This document shows positions 42,683 through 51,024 of a stretch of DNA of 64,000 nt, piece by piece; positions within the stretch are counted from its first letter, which is position 1; each line of letters opens with the position of its first letter. Origin of the DNA: Nonomuraea sp. PA05 (GTDB taxonomy: Bacteria > Actinomycetota > Actinomycetes > Streptosporangiales > Streptosporangiaceae). The notes under the pieces were generated by a model. That model made no database searches. It had not been told where the DNA came from and was given only the letters and a program-made list of their open reading frames with translations. Both the position numbers and the translations under genes were made by a program. The stretch is from the NCBI RefSeq assembly GCF_008086045.1, contig NZ_VSEY01000016.1:1-64000 (forward strand), written 5' to 3'.

Positions 42683-43294
42683 TTACCCGTTGGTGGGGGT
42701 GGTCGCCGAAGTGGCCGGGTGGATCTGCCCGATGATGGCCAGAACCTCCTCCGCCAGCGCGCGGTCGCCGGAGCGCACGACCTCGGACACGGCCGCCGCC
42801 AGCGCCCCGGTGACGACCACGACGAGGGCGGGCTCGTCCTCGAACAGGGCGGCGTTGCGCTGGGCCCAGACGCGCAGCCGGTCGCGCATCACCACGTCGA
42901 AGCCGGGCGGCCCGTCGCCGCGCAGGAACAGCGCGGCCAGCTCGCGTTCCTCCAGGCACCCTTCCAGGTACGCGCGGGCGGCGCCGACGAACACGCGCAT
43001 GGGGTCGCCTTCGCCGTCGGCGCGTGCCTCGCGGACGGCCCGCTTGGTCCGCTGCGTCTGCCTGGCCTGGAACTCCTCCCACAACGTGAGGTAGAGGTCG
43101 GCCTTGCCGGAAAAGTGGTGGTAGAGGCTGCCCACGCTGGCGTCGGCCCTGGCCACCACGTCCGTCACGCCGGCCTCGGCGAAGCCCTTCGAGACGAAGA
43201 TCTCTCTGGCGGCGGCGAGCAGCGAGCTGCGCGTGGCGGCGCCACGCTCGGACGTACGCGGCTGGGCGACCGCATTCTCCACATCAGGGCTCAT
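42683..43294 (-). CDS. TetR-family transcriptional regulator
   Basis: The 203-residue protein has an N-terminal helix-turn-helix (RSSLLAAAREIFVSKGFAEAG, in parts; VVARADASVGSLYHHFSGKAD) at about residues 20-65. A ligand domain of the type with HTH-distal helices follows (FVGAARAYLEGCLEERELAALFL). GGAGGAGA lies seven bases before the ATG at 43294, fixing the start over a longer frame. A short dyad, CTCCATGTTGGAG, 32 bases upstream (43326-43338) is a candidate operator. It is divergent from glpX and heads the DUF4245-xseB group. Confidence 0.85.
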   Translation of the reverse strand: MSPDVENAVAQPRTSERGAATRSSLLAAAREIFVSKGFAEAGVTDVVARADASVGSLYHHFSGKADLYLTLWEEFQARQTQRTKRAVREARADGEGDPMRVFVGAARAYLEGCLEERELAALFLRGDGPPGFDVVMRDRLRVWAQRNAALFEDEPALVVVVTGALAAAVSEVVRSGDRALAEEVLAIIGQIHPATSATTPTNG

Positions 43295-43466
43295 ACGGGA
43301 TCTCCTCCACGGCGGGGGCGCCACGCTCCATGTTGGAGGCAAGATCCTTGGCGCGCACAGGGTATGACGCAAATTCCGTTCCTGGTGAGCAGATTATCCC
43401 CCTCCAACCGGGAAGAGACCGGCAACTACGATCGAGGGAGATGTCCCACGAGGAGGGCCTGTCATC

Positions 43467-44501
43467 ATGTCCGACCAGACTTCCGTGCCACCGGCGCTCG
43501 CCACCAGCGAGCACGCCCCTGATCGAAACCTGGCGCTGGAGCTCGTCCGCGTCACGGAGGCCGCCGCGATGGCGGCCGCCCGCTGGGTCGGCAGAGGTGA
43601 GAAGAACGGCGCGGACGGCGCGGCCGTGAACGCCATGCGCCAGCTCATCAACACCGTGTCGATGAACGGCGTCGTCGTGATCGGCGAGGGCGAGAAGGAC
43701 CACGCCCCGATGTTGTTCAACGGCGAGCAGGTCGGCGACGGCAGCGGCCCCGACTGCGACGTGGCGGTGGACCCGATCGACGGCACGCGCCTGACGGCGC
43801 TGGGCATGCCCGACGCGGTGTCGGTGATCGCGGTCAGCGAGCGCGGCTCGATGTACGACCCGTCGGCCGTGTTCTACATGGAGAAGCTGGTCACCGGCCC
43901 CGAGGCGGCCGACGTGGTGGACATCGACGCCCCCGTGTCCGTCAACGTCAACGCCGTGGCCAGGGCGAAGCACTGCTCGCCGTCCGACGTGACCGTGGTC
44001 GTGCTCGACCGGCCCAGGCACGAGCGGCTGGTCAAGGAGATCAGGGAGACGGGCGCGCGGATCAAGTTCATCACCGACGGCGACGTGGCGGGCGCGATCA
44101 TGGCGGCCCGCGCGGGCACCGGCATCGACCTGATGATGGGCATCGGCGGCACGCCGGAGGGCATCGTGGCGGCGTGCGCGCTCAAGTGCCTGGGCGGCGT
44201 GATCCAGGGCAAGCTGTGGCCGCGTGACGACGCCGAGCGGGCCAAGGCCGTCGAGGCGGGGCACGACCTCGGCCAGGTGCTCACCACCAACGACCTGGTC
44301 AGGTCGGACGACGTGTTCTTCGCGGCGACCGGGATCACGCACGGTGAGCTGATGCAGGGTGTACGGTTCCGCGCCGGCTCGGCGGTGACGGAGTCGCTGG
44401 TGATGCGGGGGCGGTCCGGCACCATCCGCAAGATCGAGAGCGAGCACCAGCTCTGGAAGCTGCGTGCGTACAGCGCGATCAACTTCGACACGGCGGGATA
44501 G
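43467..44501 (+). CDS. glpX: Class II fructose-1,6-bisphosphatase
   Basis: The 344-residue GlpX-type enzyme hydrolyses fructose-1,6-bisphosphate in gluconeogenesis. Features are GRGEKNGADGAAVNAMR (about 43-59), GEGEKDHAPMLFNGE (metal and substrate ligands), the Li+-sensitive phosphatase motif VAVDPIDGTRL near residue 95, and DLMMGIGGTPEGIVAACALKCLGG near residue 215. Length fits the family. The ATG has GAGGAGGG upstream. It is divergent from the TetR gene. In actinobacteria this is usually the only FBPase and hence needed for growth on non-sugar carbon sources. Confidence 0.95.
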   Translation: MSDQTSVPPALATSEHAPDRNLALELVRVTEAAAMAAARWVGRGEKNGADGAAVNAMRQLINTVSMNGVVVIGEGEKDHAPMLFNGEQVGDGSGPDCDVAVDPIDGTRLTALGMPDAVSVIAVSERGSMYDPSAVFYMEKLVTGPEAADVVDIDAPVSVNVNAVARAKHCSPSDVTVVVLDRPRHERLVKEIRETGARIKFITDGDVAGAIMAARAGTGIDLMMGIGGTPEGIVAACALKCLGGVIQGKLWPRDDAERAKAVEAGHDLGQVLTTNDLVRSDDVFFAATGITHGELMQGVRFRAGSAVTESLVMRGRSGTIRKIESEHQLWKLRAYSAINFDTAG

Positions 44502-44969
44502 GGCTCGGCGACACCGCTCGCGGCAGGGCCGCTCGCCGGGGACGTCAAGGGGCGCCACGAGTTGGGGCTGGGCGAGGCGCCACCGGACGGCCCGCCACCG
44601 GGCAGGGCGCCGCAAGACAGGGCGCCGCAAGGCAGGGCGTCACCGGGCGCGGCGCTGCCGGGCGGGGCGCACCTGGCGGGCCGGGCGAGGGCGCCACCTG
44701 GCGGGGCGGCACCTGGCGGGCCGGGCGAGGGCGCCACCTGGCGGGCCGGGCGAGGGCGCCACCTGGCGGGGCGGCACCTGGCGGGCCGGGCGAGGGCGCC
44801 ACCTGGCGGGGCGGCACTTGGCGGGGCGAGGAGCGGGCTGGGCGAGGGCGGCACCTGGCGGGGCGAGGAGCGGGCTGGGCCCCGCCGAGCGGGGCGGGGC
44901 TGGAAGGGGCAAGATCGCCAGACGGCCCGCCAGCGAGCGGGGCCGCCGCAGAGCAGGGCGGGGCTGGGG
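44502..44969. repeat. 468-bp non-coding spacer with 40-bp GC-rich tandem repeats
   Basis: Between glpX and the DUF1707 gene no credible gene is seen. From 44669 to about 44885 a 40-bp unit beginning GCACCTGGCGGGCCGGGCGA recurs four to five times, with partial units and variant ends (GCGAGGAGCGGGCTGGG). Overlapping open frames with PGGALARPAR-type translations come from the repeats. It may act as the terminator region for both convergent genes. Confidence 0.65.
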
Positions 44970-45620
44970 TCAGCGGCGCCGCTTGCGGCGGGGTGGTTCC
45001 TTGACCTTGACGTCGCCCGCGAAGTTCGTCGTGCGCACCTCCACGACCGGCGCTCCCGGCTCGGTGGGCTGCTTGGTCAGGCGGACCGTCTTGTCCTTGG
45101 CCACCCTGATCACCTCCAGCCCCTCGGGAACGTGGATCTCCAGCCCGCCGAAGACGAGGGTGGCGTTGATGATGATCCGCCGGTTCTGCAGGATGGCGTC
45201 GCGGAAGTCGAGCTTCGTCGTGCCGAACATGGCGGTCACGCCCAGCTCGGCCGGCACCACCCAGCGCCCGCCCCGCTGCTCCTGCTTGAAGATGGCCGAG
45301 ACCGGCCGGCCGTCGAGGTTGAGCGGCTGCTGGTCGGCGGGCAGCAGGTCGGTGGTGAGGGCGGCGAGTTCACCGAGGGTGCGCGCGGAGTAGAGCACGC
45401 CGAGCCGTTCCTCCAGCTCGTCGAGCGTGAGGCGGCCGTCGGCGTGGGCGTCCTGGAGCACCTGGGCGATGCGTTCACGATCGGCGTCGGACGCGCGCAG
45501 CTCGTGCGGCGGCGGCACGTCGTCGGGCGCCGGGGGACGGCGAGCGGACACCCATTCCTCGGCCAGCCGCTCGCCGACTTCCTGCAGCTTGGGCAACCAC
45601 GATCCCGCGCGTTCGTTCAC
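44970..45620 (-). CDS. DUF1707 / LiaF-like C-terminal domain protein
   Basis: The 216-residue protein has a central DUF1707 (SHOCT-like) motif, LRASDADRERIAQVLQDAHA with DGRLTLDELEERLGVLYSAR (about 42-85). A C-terminal cell-wall-active antibiotics response-type beta domain follows: VTAMFGTTKLDF, NATLVFGGLEIHVPEGLEVI. It ends in a basic PPRRKRRR tail. No membrane helix is visible, so it is probably cytoplasmic and membrane-associated by charge. Such proteins are common in actinomycetes and often linked to envelope stress; the role is inference. Start GTG at 45620. Confidence 0.8.
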   Translation of the reverse strand: MNERAGSWLPKLQEVGERLAEEWVSARRPPAPDDVPPPHELRASDADRERIAQVLQDAHADGRLTLDELEERLGVLYSARTLGELAALTTDLLPADQQPLNLDGRPVSAIFKQEQRGGRWVVPAELGVTAMFGTTKLDFRDAILQNRRIIINATLVFGGLEIHVPEGLEVIRVAKDKTVRLTKQPTEPGAPVVEVRTTNFAGDVKVKEPPRRKRRR

Positions 45621-45834
45621 ACTTCTGACGATATCCGGCTCTCGCCCAGTTCGCTCGTGCCGAATGACCCGGTGTCACCGGATTCCGGCCAGAACACCGG
45701 GCATCTCCTTCACGAGGTTCTCCGTCACGTCGGCGTGGCGGTACCTGTGGTGTCCGGCTTCTCATGAATTTCTTAGGAATCTCCGTGCGCGCATCGCCGT
45801 TGTCCCGGCAAAAGTGTCCGTAAGGGAGGTGTGC

Positions 45835-46608
45835 GTGCATCAACCGGCGCGGTGGGGTCTCGGCGCGGCAGCCGCGGGCAGCCTGGTGATCCTGGGCCTC
45901 GATCTGACGAGCTTCGACGAGACGAACCCGTTCAGGAGGACCATCAGCGAGCACGGCCTGGGCCCCGACGGATGGGTCTTCGGGCTCGGGGTGGGGTTGC
46001 TGGCGGCGGGTTCGCTGGCCATCGGCGTGTCGCTGGCGCGCAAGAGGCTGGCCGGGGTCTTCGGCACCTTCGCGCTGCTGGGCTGGAGCGTCGGGCTGTT
46101 CATCACGGCCTGGTTCGAGAAGCACGACTGGTCGGTCGGGCCCAGCCTGAGCGGCAGCATCCACCGGGTGGGCAGTTTCGTGGCCTTCCTCTGCCTGCCG
46201 CTGGCCGCCGTGATCATCGCGCGCCCGTGGCGGCACCGGGTGCGGTCGAGGGCCACGCTGGTGGCGTTCGGGCTCGGGATCTGCTCCGTGCTCTGGGTGG
46301 CCGGCATCGGCGCGGTGATGCTCGTCGCGTCCGGCAACGGGTTGCCGTGGTACCGGGTCATGCCGCTGGGGCTGGTGGAGCGAGGGCTGGCCGTCACGGA
46401 GGTGGCGGCGCTGCTGACGCTCGGCGTGTGGGCCGCCACCGAACGGCTGGACGGCACACCAGAGCTCGCCGCCGAACGGCTGGACGGCACACCAGAGCTC
46501 GCCGCCGAACGGCTGGACGGCACACCGGAGTCCGCCGCCGAACGGCTGGACGGCGCGCATGAGCCCGCCGGTCAGGGGCGCAGCGCGGCGATGAGGTCGT
46601 CCACGTAA
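45835..46608 (+). CDS. DUF998 membrane protein with C-terminal peptide repeats
   Basis: The GTG at 45835 follows GGGAGGT at five bases and sets the start of this 257-residue protein. Six membrane helices are seen: GLGAAAAGSLVILGLDL, VFGLGVGLLAAGSLAIGVSL, VFGTFALLGWSVGLFITAWF, VGSFVAFLCLPLAAVIIA, TLVAFGLGICSVLWVAGIGAVML and LAVTEVAALLTLGVWAA. The second has an SEHGLGPDGW lead-in typical of DUF998. After the last helix come four 11-residue AERLDGTPELA units and a short tail that overlaps the 3' end of the convergent TetR gene by 37 bases. Function unknown; the family is thought to contain transport or sensing proteins. Confidence 0.7.
   Translation: MHQPARWGLGAAAAGSLVILGLDLTSFDETNPFRRTISEHGLGPDGWVFGLGVGLLAAGSLAIGVSLARKRLAGVFGTFALLGWSVGLFITAWFEKHDWSVGPSLSGSIHRVGSFVAFLCLPLAAVIIARPWRHRVRSRATLVAFGLGICSVLWVAGIGAVMLVASGNGLPWYRVMPLGLVERGLAVTEVAALLTLGVWAATERLDGTPELAAERLDGTPELAAERLDGTPESAAERLDGAHEPAGQGRSAAMRSST
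46435..46566 (+). repeat. Four 33-bp tandem repeats at the end of the DUF998 gene
   Basis: Units at 46435, 46468, 46501 and 46534 encode A(T/A)ERLDGTPEL-type undecapeptides. The first two differ by a single base or so. The array is in frame and extends the protein beyond its membrane domain. Confidence 0.85.
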
Positions 46609-47162
46609 CCCTGGAAGACGGCCGCCATGTCCACCTGCTCGGGGTCGATCAGCCACTGCGTCTGCAGGCCGTCCATCATCGCGATCAGCCGGTCGGCGTG
46701 CGCTTCCGCGTCCAGTTCGGCCTTGAACTCGCCGCGTTCCGCGCCTTCGCGCAGCGCACGCGCCACCATCGCGCGCAGCCGCCGGTAGCGCCGTTTCGCC
46801 CAGTCGTGCCCGGGATGTCCTGGGGTCACGGCCTCGCCGCTCATCACGGAGAAGAGCTGCACCAGGCCGGGCACCCGGGAGTTGTGCTCGACCACGCGCA
46901 CCAGGGCCCGCAGCGCGTCCACCCCGCCCGCCGGTTCGAGGTCGAACGTGCGCGTGTCCAGCTCGTCGCGGTAGTCCAGCACCGCGAGGAGCAGCACCTC
47001 CTTGGTCCTGAAGTGGTGCAGCAGCCCGGCCTGTGACAGCTCGGCCCGCTCGGCGATGCGGGCCAGCGACGCGCCCCGGTAGCCGTGCTCGGCGAACTCC
47101 AGCAGCGCGGTGGCCAGGATGCGCTCCCTGCGCGCCGCACCGGTCGCGTAGCCCCGTCTCAC
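46572..47162 (-). CDS. TetR-family transcriptional regulator
   Basis: The 196-residue regulator has the TetR N-terminus RRERILATALLEFAEHGYRG with helix-turn-helix LARIAERAELSQAGLLHHFRTKEVLL, given in parts as ARIAERAELSQAG and LLHHFRTKEVLL. A C-terminal domain typical of the BetI/TetR_C_6-like group follows (ALRALVRVVEHNSRVPGL, LIAMMDGLQTQWLIDP). Start GTG at 47162. Its stop lies inside the DUF998 tail. Divergent from the MFS gene at 47380 across 217 bases that contain a tandem repeat, so the MFS gene is a plausible target. Confidence 0.85.
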   Translation of the reverse strand: MRRGYATGAARRERILATALLEFAEHGYRGASLARIAERAELSQAGLLHHFRTKEVLLLAVLDYRDELDTRTFDLEPAGGVDALRALVRVVEHNSRVPGLVQLFSVMSGEAVTPGHPGHDWAKRRYRRLRAMVARALREGAERGEFKAELDAEAHADRLIAMMDGLQTQWLIDPEQVDMAAVFQGYVDDLIAALRP

Positions 47163-47192
47163 CGCGGCAGCCTACCTCTCACGCCGCTGCCG

Positions 47193-47320
47193 GCGGACGA
47201 CCCGCGCTCCCGCCCGCGGACGACCCGCGCTCCCGCCCGCGGACGACCCGCGCTCCCGCCGACGGACGACCCGCGCTCCCGCCGACGGACGTCCCGCGCT
47301 TGTGCTGGCGGACGACCTGG
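47193..47320. repeat. 23-bp tandem repeat, about 5.5 copies, in a divergent promoter region
   Basis: Units start at 47193, 47216, 47239, 47262, 47285 and 47308. The core is GGACGACCCGCGCTCCCGCC; the last copies diverge. The array fills most of the spacer between the TetR gene and the MFS gene. Its 23-bp period is about two helical turns, so repeated protein sites are possible, but it may be a neutral minisatellite. Confidence 0.8.
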
Positions 47321-47379
47321 GGCAGCCGTTAACCTGACCGCGCCTCACGTTTGATTCCCCCCCCGATCAGGAGGCCGTT

Positions 47380-48540
47380 GTGCCGTCCGCGCGTGATCGC
47401 CAGGCCCGTGTCGCCACGTACGTCGTCTACGCCGTCCAGGGCCTGTCCTTCGCCTCGTTGCTCATCCAGGTCGCGAACCTCCAGGCCAAACACCAGCTCG
47501 ACGAGGGCTCGCTCACGCTGTTGCTCCTGGTCGTGCCGGTGTTCGCCGGTGTCGGCAGCGTGGCGGCGGGCTCGTTCGCCGCCCGCTTCGGCAGCAAGCC
47601 GCTGTTGCGCATCGCCCAGCCGGTGGTGGCCCTCGCCGTGATGCTGGCCGGACTCGCGCCGAACGTGCCGCTGCTGCTGCCGGTGCTGCTCCTGTTCGGG
47701 GTGGCGGTGGGCGCGGTGGACGCGGGCATGAACATGCAGGGGGTGGCCGTCGAGCGCAGGTACGGCGTGGAGGTGCTGAACGGGTTCCACTGCGTGTGGA
47801 GCGTGTTCAGCCTGGCCGCGGCGCTGTGGGCGTCCGGTGCCGCGGGGCTGCCGCTGCCGGTGATCATGAGCGTGCCCATGGTCCTCGCGGTGGCCGGCTC
47901 GCTCTACGCCGGGCGCGACCTGTGCACGCGCGAGGAGGAGAAGGTCGAGGCCGCGGGCGCGCCCGTCACCGGCCGCTTCCCGTGGCGGCCGATCATCCCG
48001 CTCTGCCTGGCCATGGGCTTCCTGTACGTCGGCGACGCCGCCGTGTCGAACTTCAACACCGTCTACATGAAGGACGTGCTCGGCGCGAGCCCCGCCGTGA
48101 TCCCGCTGGCCTACGCCGCCTACCAGGCCACCACGCTGGCCGTCCGGCTCGGCGGCGACTTCGCCGTGCGGCGGTACGGCCCCGCCGCCATCGTCAGGAT
48201 CGGCGGGGTGATCGCCACGATCGGGTTCCTCGGCGTGGTCCTGGCCCCGACGCAGCCGCTGGGCATCCTCGCGTTCGGGCTCACGGGCGTGGGATTGTCG
48301 GTGGTGGCGCCGCAGTCGTTCTCGGCGGCGGGCAAGCTGGACCCGGCGGGCACCGGGGTGGCGATCGCCCGGGTGAACCTCTTCAACTACGTCGGCTTCA
48401 TCGTGGGGGCCGCGCTGGTGGGCGGGATCGCCGACGCCGCGGGGATGCGGGTGGCGTTCGCCGCGCCGCTGGTGCTGGCCGCCGCGATCATCGCCCTGGC
48501 CCCCGGCTTCGAGCCCAAGCGCTCCACGGCCACCACCTGA
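47380..48540 (+). CDS. Major facilitator superfamily transporter
   Basis: The 386-residue protein has twelve predicted helices in two halves, with a short charged central loop (CTREEEKVEAAGAPVTGRF, about 185-203). GSVAAGSFAARFGSKPLLR is the loop-2 MFS signature, and DAGMNMQGVAVERRYGVEVLNGFHCVWS is the helix 4-5 region (given here as DAGMNMQGVAVER and NGFHCVWSVFSLAA). This GF-H pattern is seen in the FucP/YbjJ-type sugar-like MFS branch. The substrate is unknown. Start GTG at 47380 behind AGGAGG. It is followed 11 bases after its stop by the convergent oxidoreductase gene, suggesting no shared transcript. Confidence 0.82.
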   Translation: MPSARDRQARVATYVVYAVQGLSFASLLIQVANLQAKHQLDEGSLTLLLLVVPVFAGVGSVAAGSFAARFGSKPLLRIAQPVVALAVMLAGLAPNVPLLLPVLLLFGVAVGAVDAGMNMQGVAVERRYGVEVLNGFHCVWSVFSLAAALWASGAAGLPLPVIMSVPMVLAVAGSLYAGRDLCTREEEKVEAAGAPVTGRFPWRPIIPLCLAMGFLYVGDAAVSNFNTVYMKDVLGASPAVIPLAYAAYQATTLAVRLGGDFAVRRYGPAAIVRIGGVIATIGFLGVVLAPTQPLGILAFGLTGVGLSVVAPQSFSAAGKLDPAGTGVAIARVNLFNYVGFIVGAALVGGIADAAGMRVAFAAPLVLAAAIIALAPGFEPKRSTATT

Positions 48541-48551
48541 GCGACAGTCCC

Positions 48552-49490
48552 CTAGCGCCGGACTTCGGCCACCTCGACGGGACGGCCCTCACGCAGCGAA
48601 AGGTCGGCGGCCTCGGCCACGTACAGCGCCTCCAGCGCGTCCTCGATCGAGCACGGGCTCTCGCCGCCCCGCAGGAAGGCGTCGAGCTCGGCCCGGTAGG
48701 CGGTCTCGAAGCGGGCCACGAAGTCCGGCCATGGCGACTCGACGCCGGGCAGCCCCTCGGCGCTGTGCAGAGGAGCGCGCGGGCCGAGGCCGACCGCCTG
48801 GGTGCGCCGGGTGCCCGCCAGCTCCATGCGCACGTCGTACCCGCCGCCGTTGTACCGCGAGCCCTGGAGGGTGGCCAGCGTGCCGTCGTCCAGCATCAGG
48901 AGCGCGGCGCTGTTGTCCACGTCGCCCGCCTCGGCGAAGAACGCGGCGCCGCGGTTGGCGCCCCGCGCGTAGACCGACACCACCTCACGGCCGGTCACCC
49001 AGCGCAGGATGTCGAAGTCGTGGATGTGGCAGTCGCGGAAGAGCCCGCCGGACAGCGGGATGTAGGCGGCGGGCGGCGGCGCGGGGTCGGCCGTGACGAG
49101 GTGCACGCGGTGCAGCTCTCCCAGCTCACCGGCCCGCAGCGCGTGCGCCGCCGCCACGTAGCCCGGGTCGAACCTGCGCTGGAACCCGATCTGCACCCGG
49201 TTGCCCGCCCGCGCCTCCAGCACCTTGACCGTGTCGCCCACCGTGCCCGCCACCGGCTTCTCGCAGAAGGCCGGGACGCCCAGCCGGCACGCCTTCATGA
49301 TCAGCTCCGCGTGGGTGCTGGTCGGGGTGGCGATGACCACGGCGTCGGCCTCGAAGGGGTCGCCGGGAGCGCCGTGCGGCGAGCTGCGTACGGGATCGCT
49401 CACGATCAGCTCGTCCACCAGCGGATGCCCGGCCAGGGTCGCGGCGTGGAAGGCGCCGATCCTGCCCAGCCCCAGCAGTCCCACACGCAT
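48552..49490 (-). CDS. Gfo/Idh/MocA-family oxidoreductase, inositol-dehydrogenase-like
   Basis: The 312-residue enzyme has an N-terminal NAD(P)-binding motif MRVGLLGLGRIGAFHAATLA, VVIATPTSTHAELI and the catalytic EKPVAGTVGDT (Lys after Glu). The C-terminal domain has GFQRRFDPGYVAA, LFRDCHIHDFDILRW (the conserved Asp-x-x-x-His pair) and ADLSLREGRPVEV at the end. Close resemblance is to myo-inositol 2-dehydrogenases and related sugar dehydrogenases, though no other inositol gene is nearby. A possible promoter on the minus strand, TTGACT then TAGAAA 18 bases later, lies about 50 bases upstream. Confidence 0.85.
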   Translation of the reverse strand: MRVGLLGLGRIGAFHAATLAGHPLVDELIVSDPVRSSPHGAPGDPFEADAVVIATPTSTHAELIMKACRLGVPAFCEKPVAGTVGDTVKVLEARAGNRVQIGFQRRFDPGYVAAAHALRAGELGELHRVHLVTADPAPPPAAYIPLSGGLFRDCHIHDFDILRWVTGREVVSVYARGANRGAAFFAEAGDVDNSAALLMLDDGTLATLQGSRYNGGGYDVRMELAGTRRTQAVGLGPRAPLHSAEGLPGVESPWPDFVARFETAYRAELDAFLRGGESPCSIEDALEALYVAEAADLSLREGRPVEVAEVRR

Positions 49491-49543
49491 GGCGCCCTCC
49501 CCTTCGCCCGATCAGGCTTTCTTTCTAAGCGAGCGTTTCTCCC

Positions 49544-50956
49544 TCAGTCAATGGTTTGTCCTGACATGCGGACCTTCAATCCGCGCACGGCCTCGGCCGC
49601 CTTGTGCGCGGGCAGCCGCGCGAACCCCACCACCACGGCCGGCGGCCCCGGCAGGTCCCGCATCGGCCCCACCGGCTCGGCCGACATGCCCAGCACGCGG
49701 GCCGCCGCCACCGTGCGCCCCTCGTTCCAGTCCGGCGGCAGCTCCAGGTACACGTGCAGCCCCGCCTCGATGCCCTTGACCCTGATCTGGGGCAGGTCCG
49801 CGGCCAGCGCCGCGACCAGGGCATCGCGGCGGCGGCGGTACTCCCTGCGCATCCGCCGCAGGTGCTTGTCGTAGCCGCCGGTGCGCAGGAAGTGGGCCAG
49901 CGCGTACTGCTCGATCACCGGGGAGCCCAGGTCGAGCTCGCCGCGCGCCCGGCGGATGGCCTCGGCCAGGCCTGGCGGGGCGGCCACCCAGCCGAGCCGG
50001 AGGCCGGGAGCCAGGGCCTTGCTCACGCTGCCCGACAGGATCACCCGGTCGGGCGCCAGGCCCTGCAAGCAGCCGACGGGGTCGCGGTCGAAGCGGAACT
50101 CGGCGTCGTAGTCGTCCTCCAGGACGATCCGGCGGCCCGCGTACGCCCACTCCATCAGCGCGGCGCGGCGCGGCGGCGAGAGCACCACGCCGGTCGGGAA
50201 CTGGTGGGCGGGCGTCACCAGCACGGCGTCGCCCGACAGCTTGCGCACGTCGAGGCCCTGCTCGTCCACCGGCACCGGCACCAGGTGCGCGCCGGCCCGC
50301 CGCAGCAGCGGCACCTGGCGGTGGCTGGTCGGGTCCTCGACGGCCAGCCGCAGCACGCGCTGCTGGGTCAGCACGTGCAGGGCCAGGCTCAGCCCCTGCG
50401 CCACGCCGCCCACGATGACGAGCTGCTCGGGGCGCACATCGGCGGCTCTGACCCGCCTGAGGTAGGCGGCCAGCTCTTCCCGCAGCTCAGGCACGCCGCC
50501 GGGGTCCCCGTAATCGAGGGCGTCCGAGGGTACGGTGGTCAGGACATGCCTGACGGCCGCGAGCCAGCGTTCACGGGGGAAGTGGCCCAGGTCGGGGGAG
50601 GTAGGGCGATGACCGTAGTACGGGGGGACCGCCTGGGCGCCGGGCGCCCGGCGGGCCGGCGCGGGCCGGGGACGGACGGAGTCGCGCGGCGCGGGGGCGG
50701 CGCGGGCGGCGTTCTTGGGGGTGACCTGGGTGCCGACGCCCACCCTGGAGACCAGGAAGCCCTCGGCGACCAGTTGCTCGTACGCCTCCACGACCACTCC
50801 CCTGGAGACCTGGAGGTCGGTGGCGAGGTCGCGGGTGGCGGGCAGGCGGGTGCCCGGCGTGAGCCGCCCGCCGCGGATGGATTCACGCAGCTCGGACGCG
50901 ATCTGCCCGGCAATGCCCCCCTTCCCACGATTTATCGAGATATGGAGGTCGGCCAT
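49544..50956 (-). CDS. MocR/PdxR-type GntR regulator with aminotransferase domain
   Basis: The 470-residue protein has a GntR winged helix (about 8-75; GGRLTPGTRLPATRDLATDL, VSRGVVVEAYEQLVAEGFLV). A proline/arginine linker leads to a full fold-type I aminotransferase domain (about 120-465). The PLP lysine is in GSVSKALAPGLRLGW, preceded by VLEDDYDAEFRFDR and YGDPGGVPELREELAAYLRR. MocR proteins bind PLP-amino acid adducts to regulate nearby genes. It is divergent from an EamA transporter with 68 bases between starts, its most likely target. Start ATG at 50956. Confidence 0.92.
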   Translation of the reverse strand: MADLHISINRGKGGIAGQIASELRESIRGGRLTPGTRLPATRDLATDLQVSRGVVVEAYEQLVAEGFLVSRVGVGTQVTPKNAARAAPAPRDSVRPRPAPARRAPGAQAVPPYYGHRPTSPDLGHFPRERWLAAVRHVLTTVPSDALDYGDPGGVPELREELAAYLRRVRAADVRPEQLVIVGGVAQGLSLALHVLTQQRVLRLAVEDPTSHRQVPLLRRAGAHLVPVPVDEQGLDVRKLSGDAVLVTPAHQFPTGVVLSPPRRAALMEWAYAGRRIVLEDDYDAEFRFDRDPVGCLQGLAPDRVILSGSVSKALAPGLRLGWVAAPPGLAEAIRRARGELDLGSPVIEQYALAHFLRTGGYDKHLRRMRREYRRRRDALVAALAADLPQIRVKGIEAGLHVYLELPPDWNEGRTVAAARVLGMSAEPVGPMRDLPGPPAVVVGFARLPAHKAAEAVRGLKVRMSGQTID

Positions 50957-51024
50957 ATTGGTCCTGTCTCCCGCTGGGGCATTGGACTGTTTGTGCGAAC
51001 CATTGTCTCCCTAGCATCCTTCGC
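50957..51024. promoter_or_regulatory. Divergent promoter with direct repeats, MocR/EamA
   Basis: TGTCTCCC occurs at 50965-50972 and again at 51004-51011; ATTGG(T/A)C occurs at 50957 and 50981. Direct repeats at such spacing are the usual targets of MocR regulators. TAGCAT at 51012-51017 ends seven bases before the EamA ATG at 51025, which suggests a leaderless transcript; no Shine-Dalgarno is present. Confidence 0.45.

Noticed and set aside
43326..43338. CTCCATGTTGGAG as a firm TetR operator.
   Set aside because: Only 5-bp arms and a single copy; kept as a remark in the TetR entry, not as a feature.
44562..44969. Overlapping open frames on both strands beside glpX.
   Set aside because: They come from stop-free 40-bp GC-rich repeats and do not resemble proteins.
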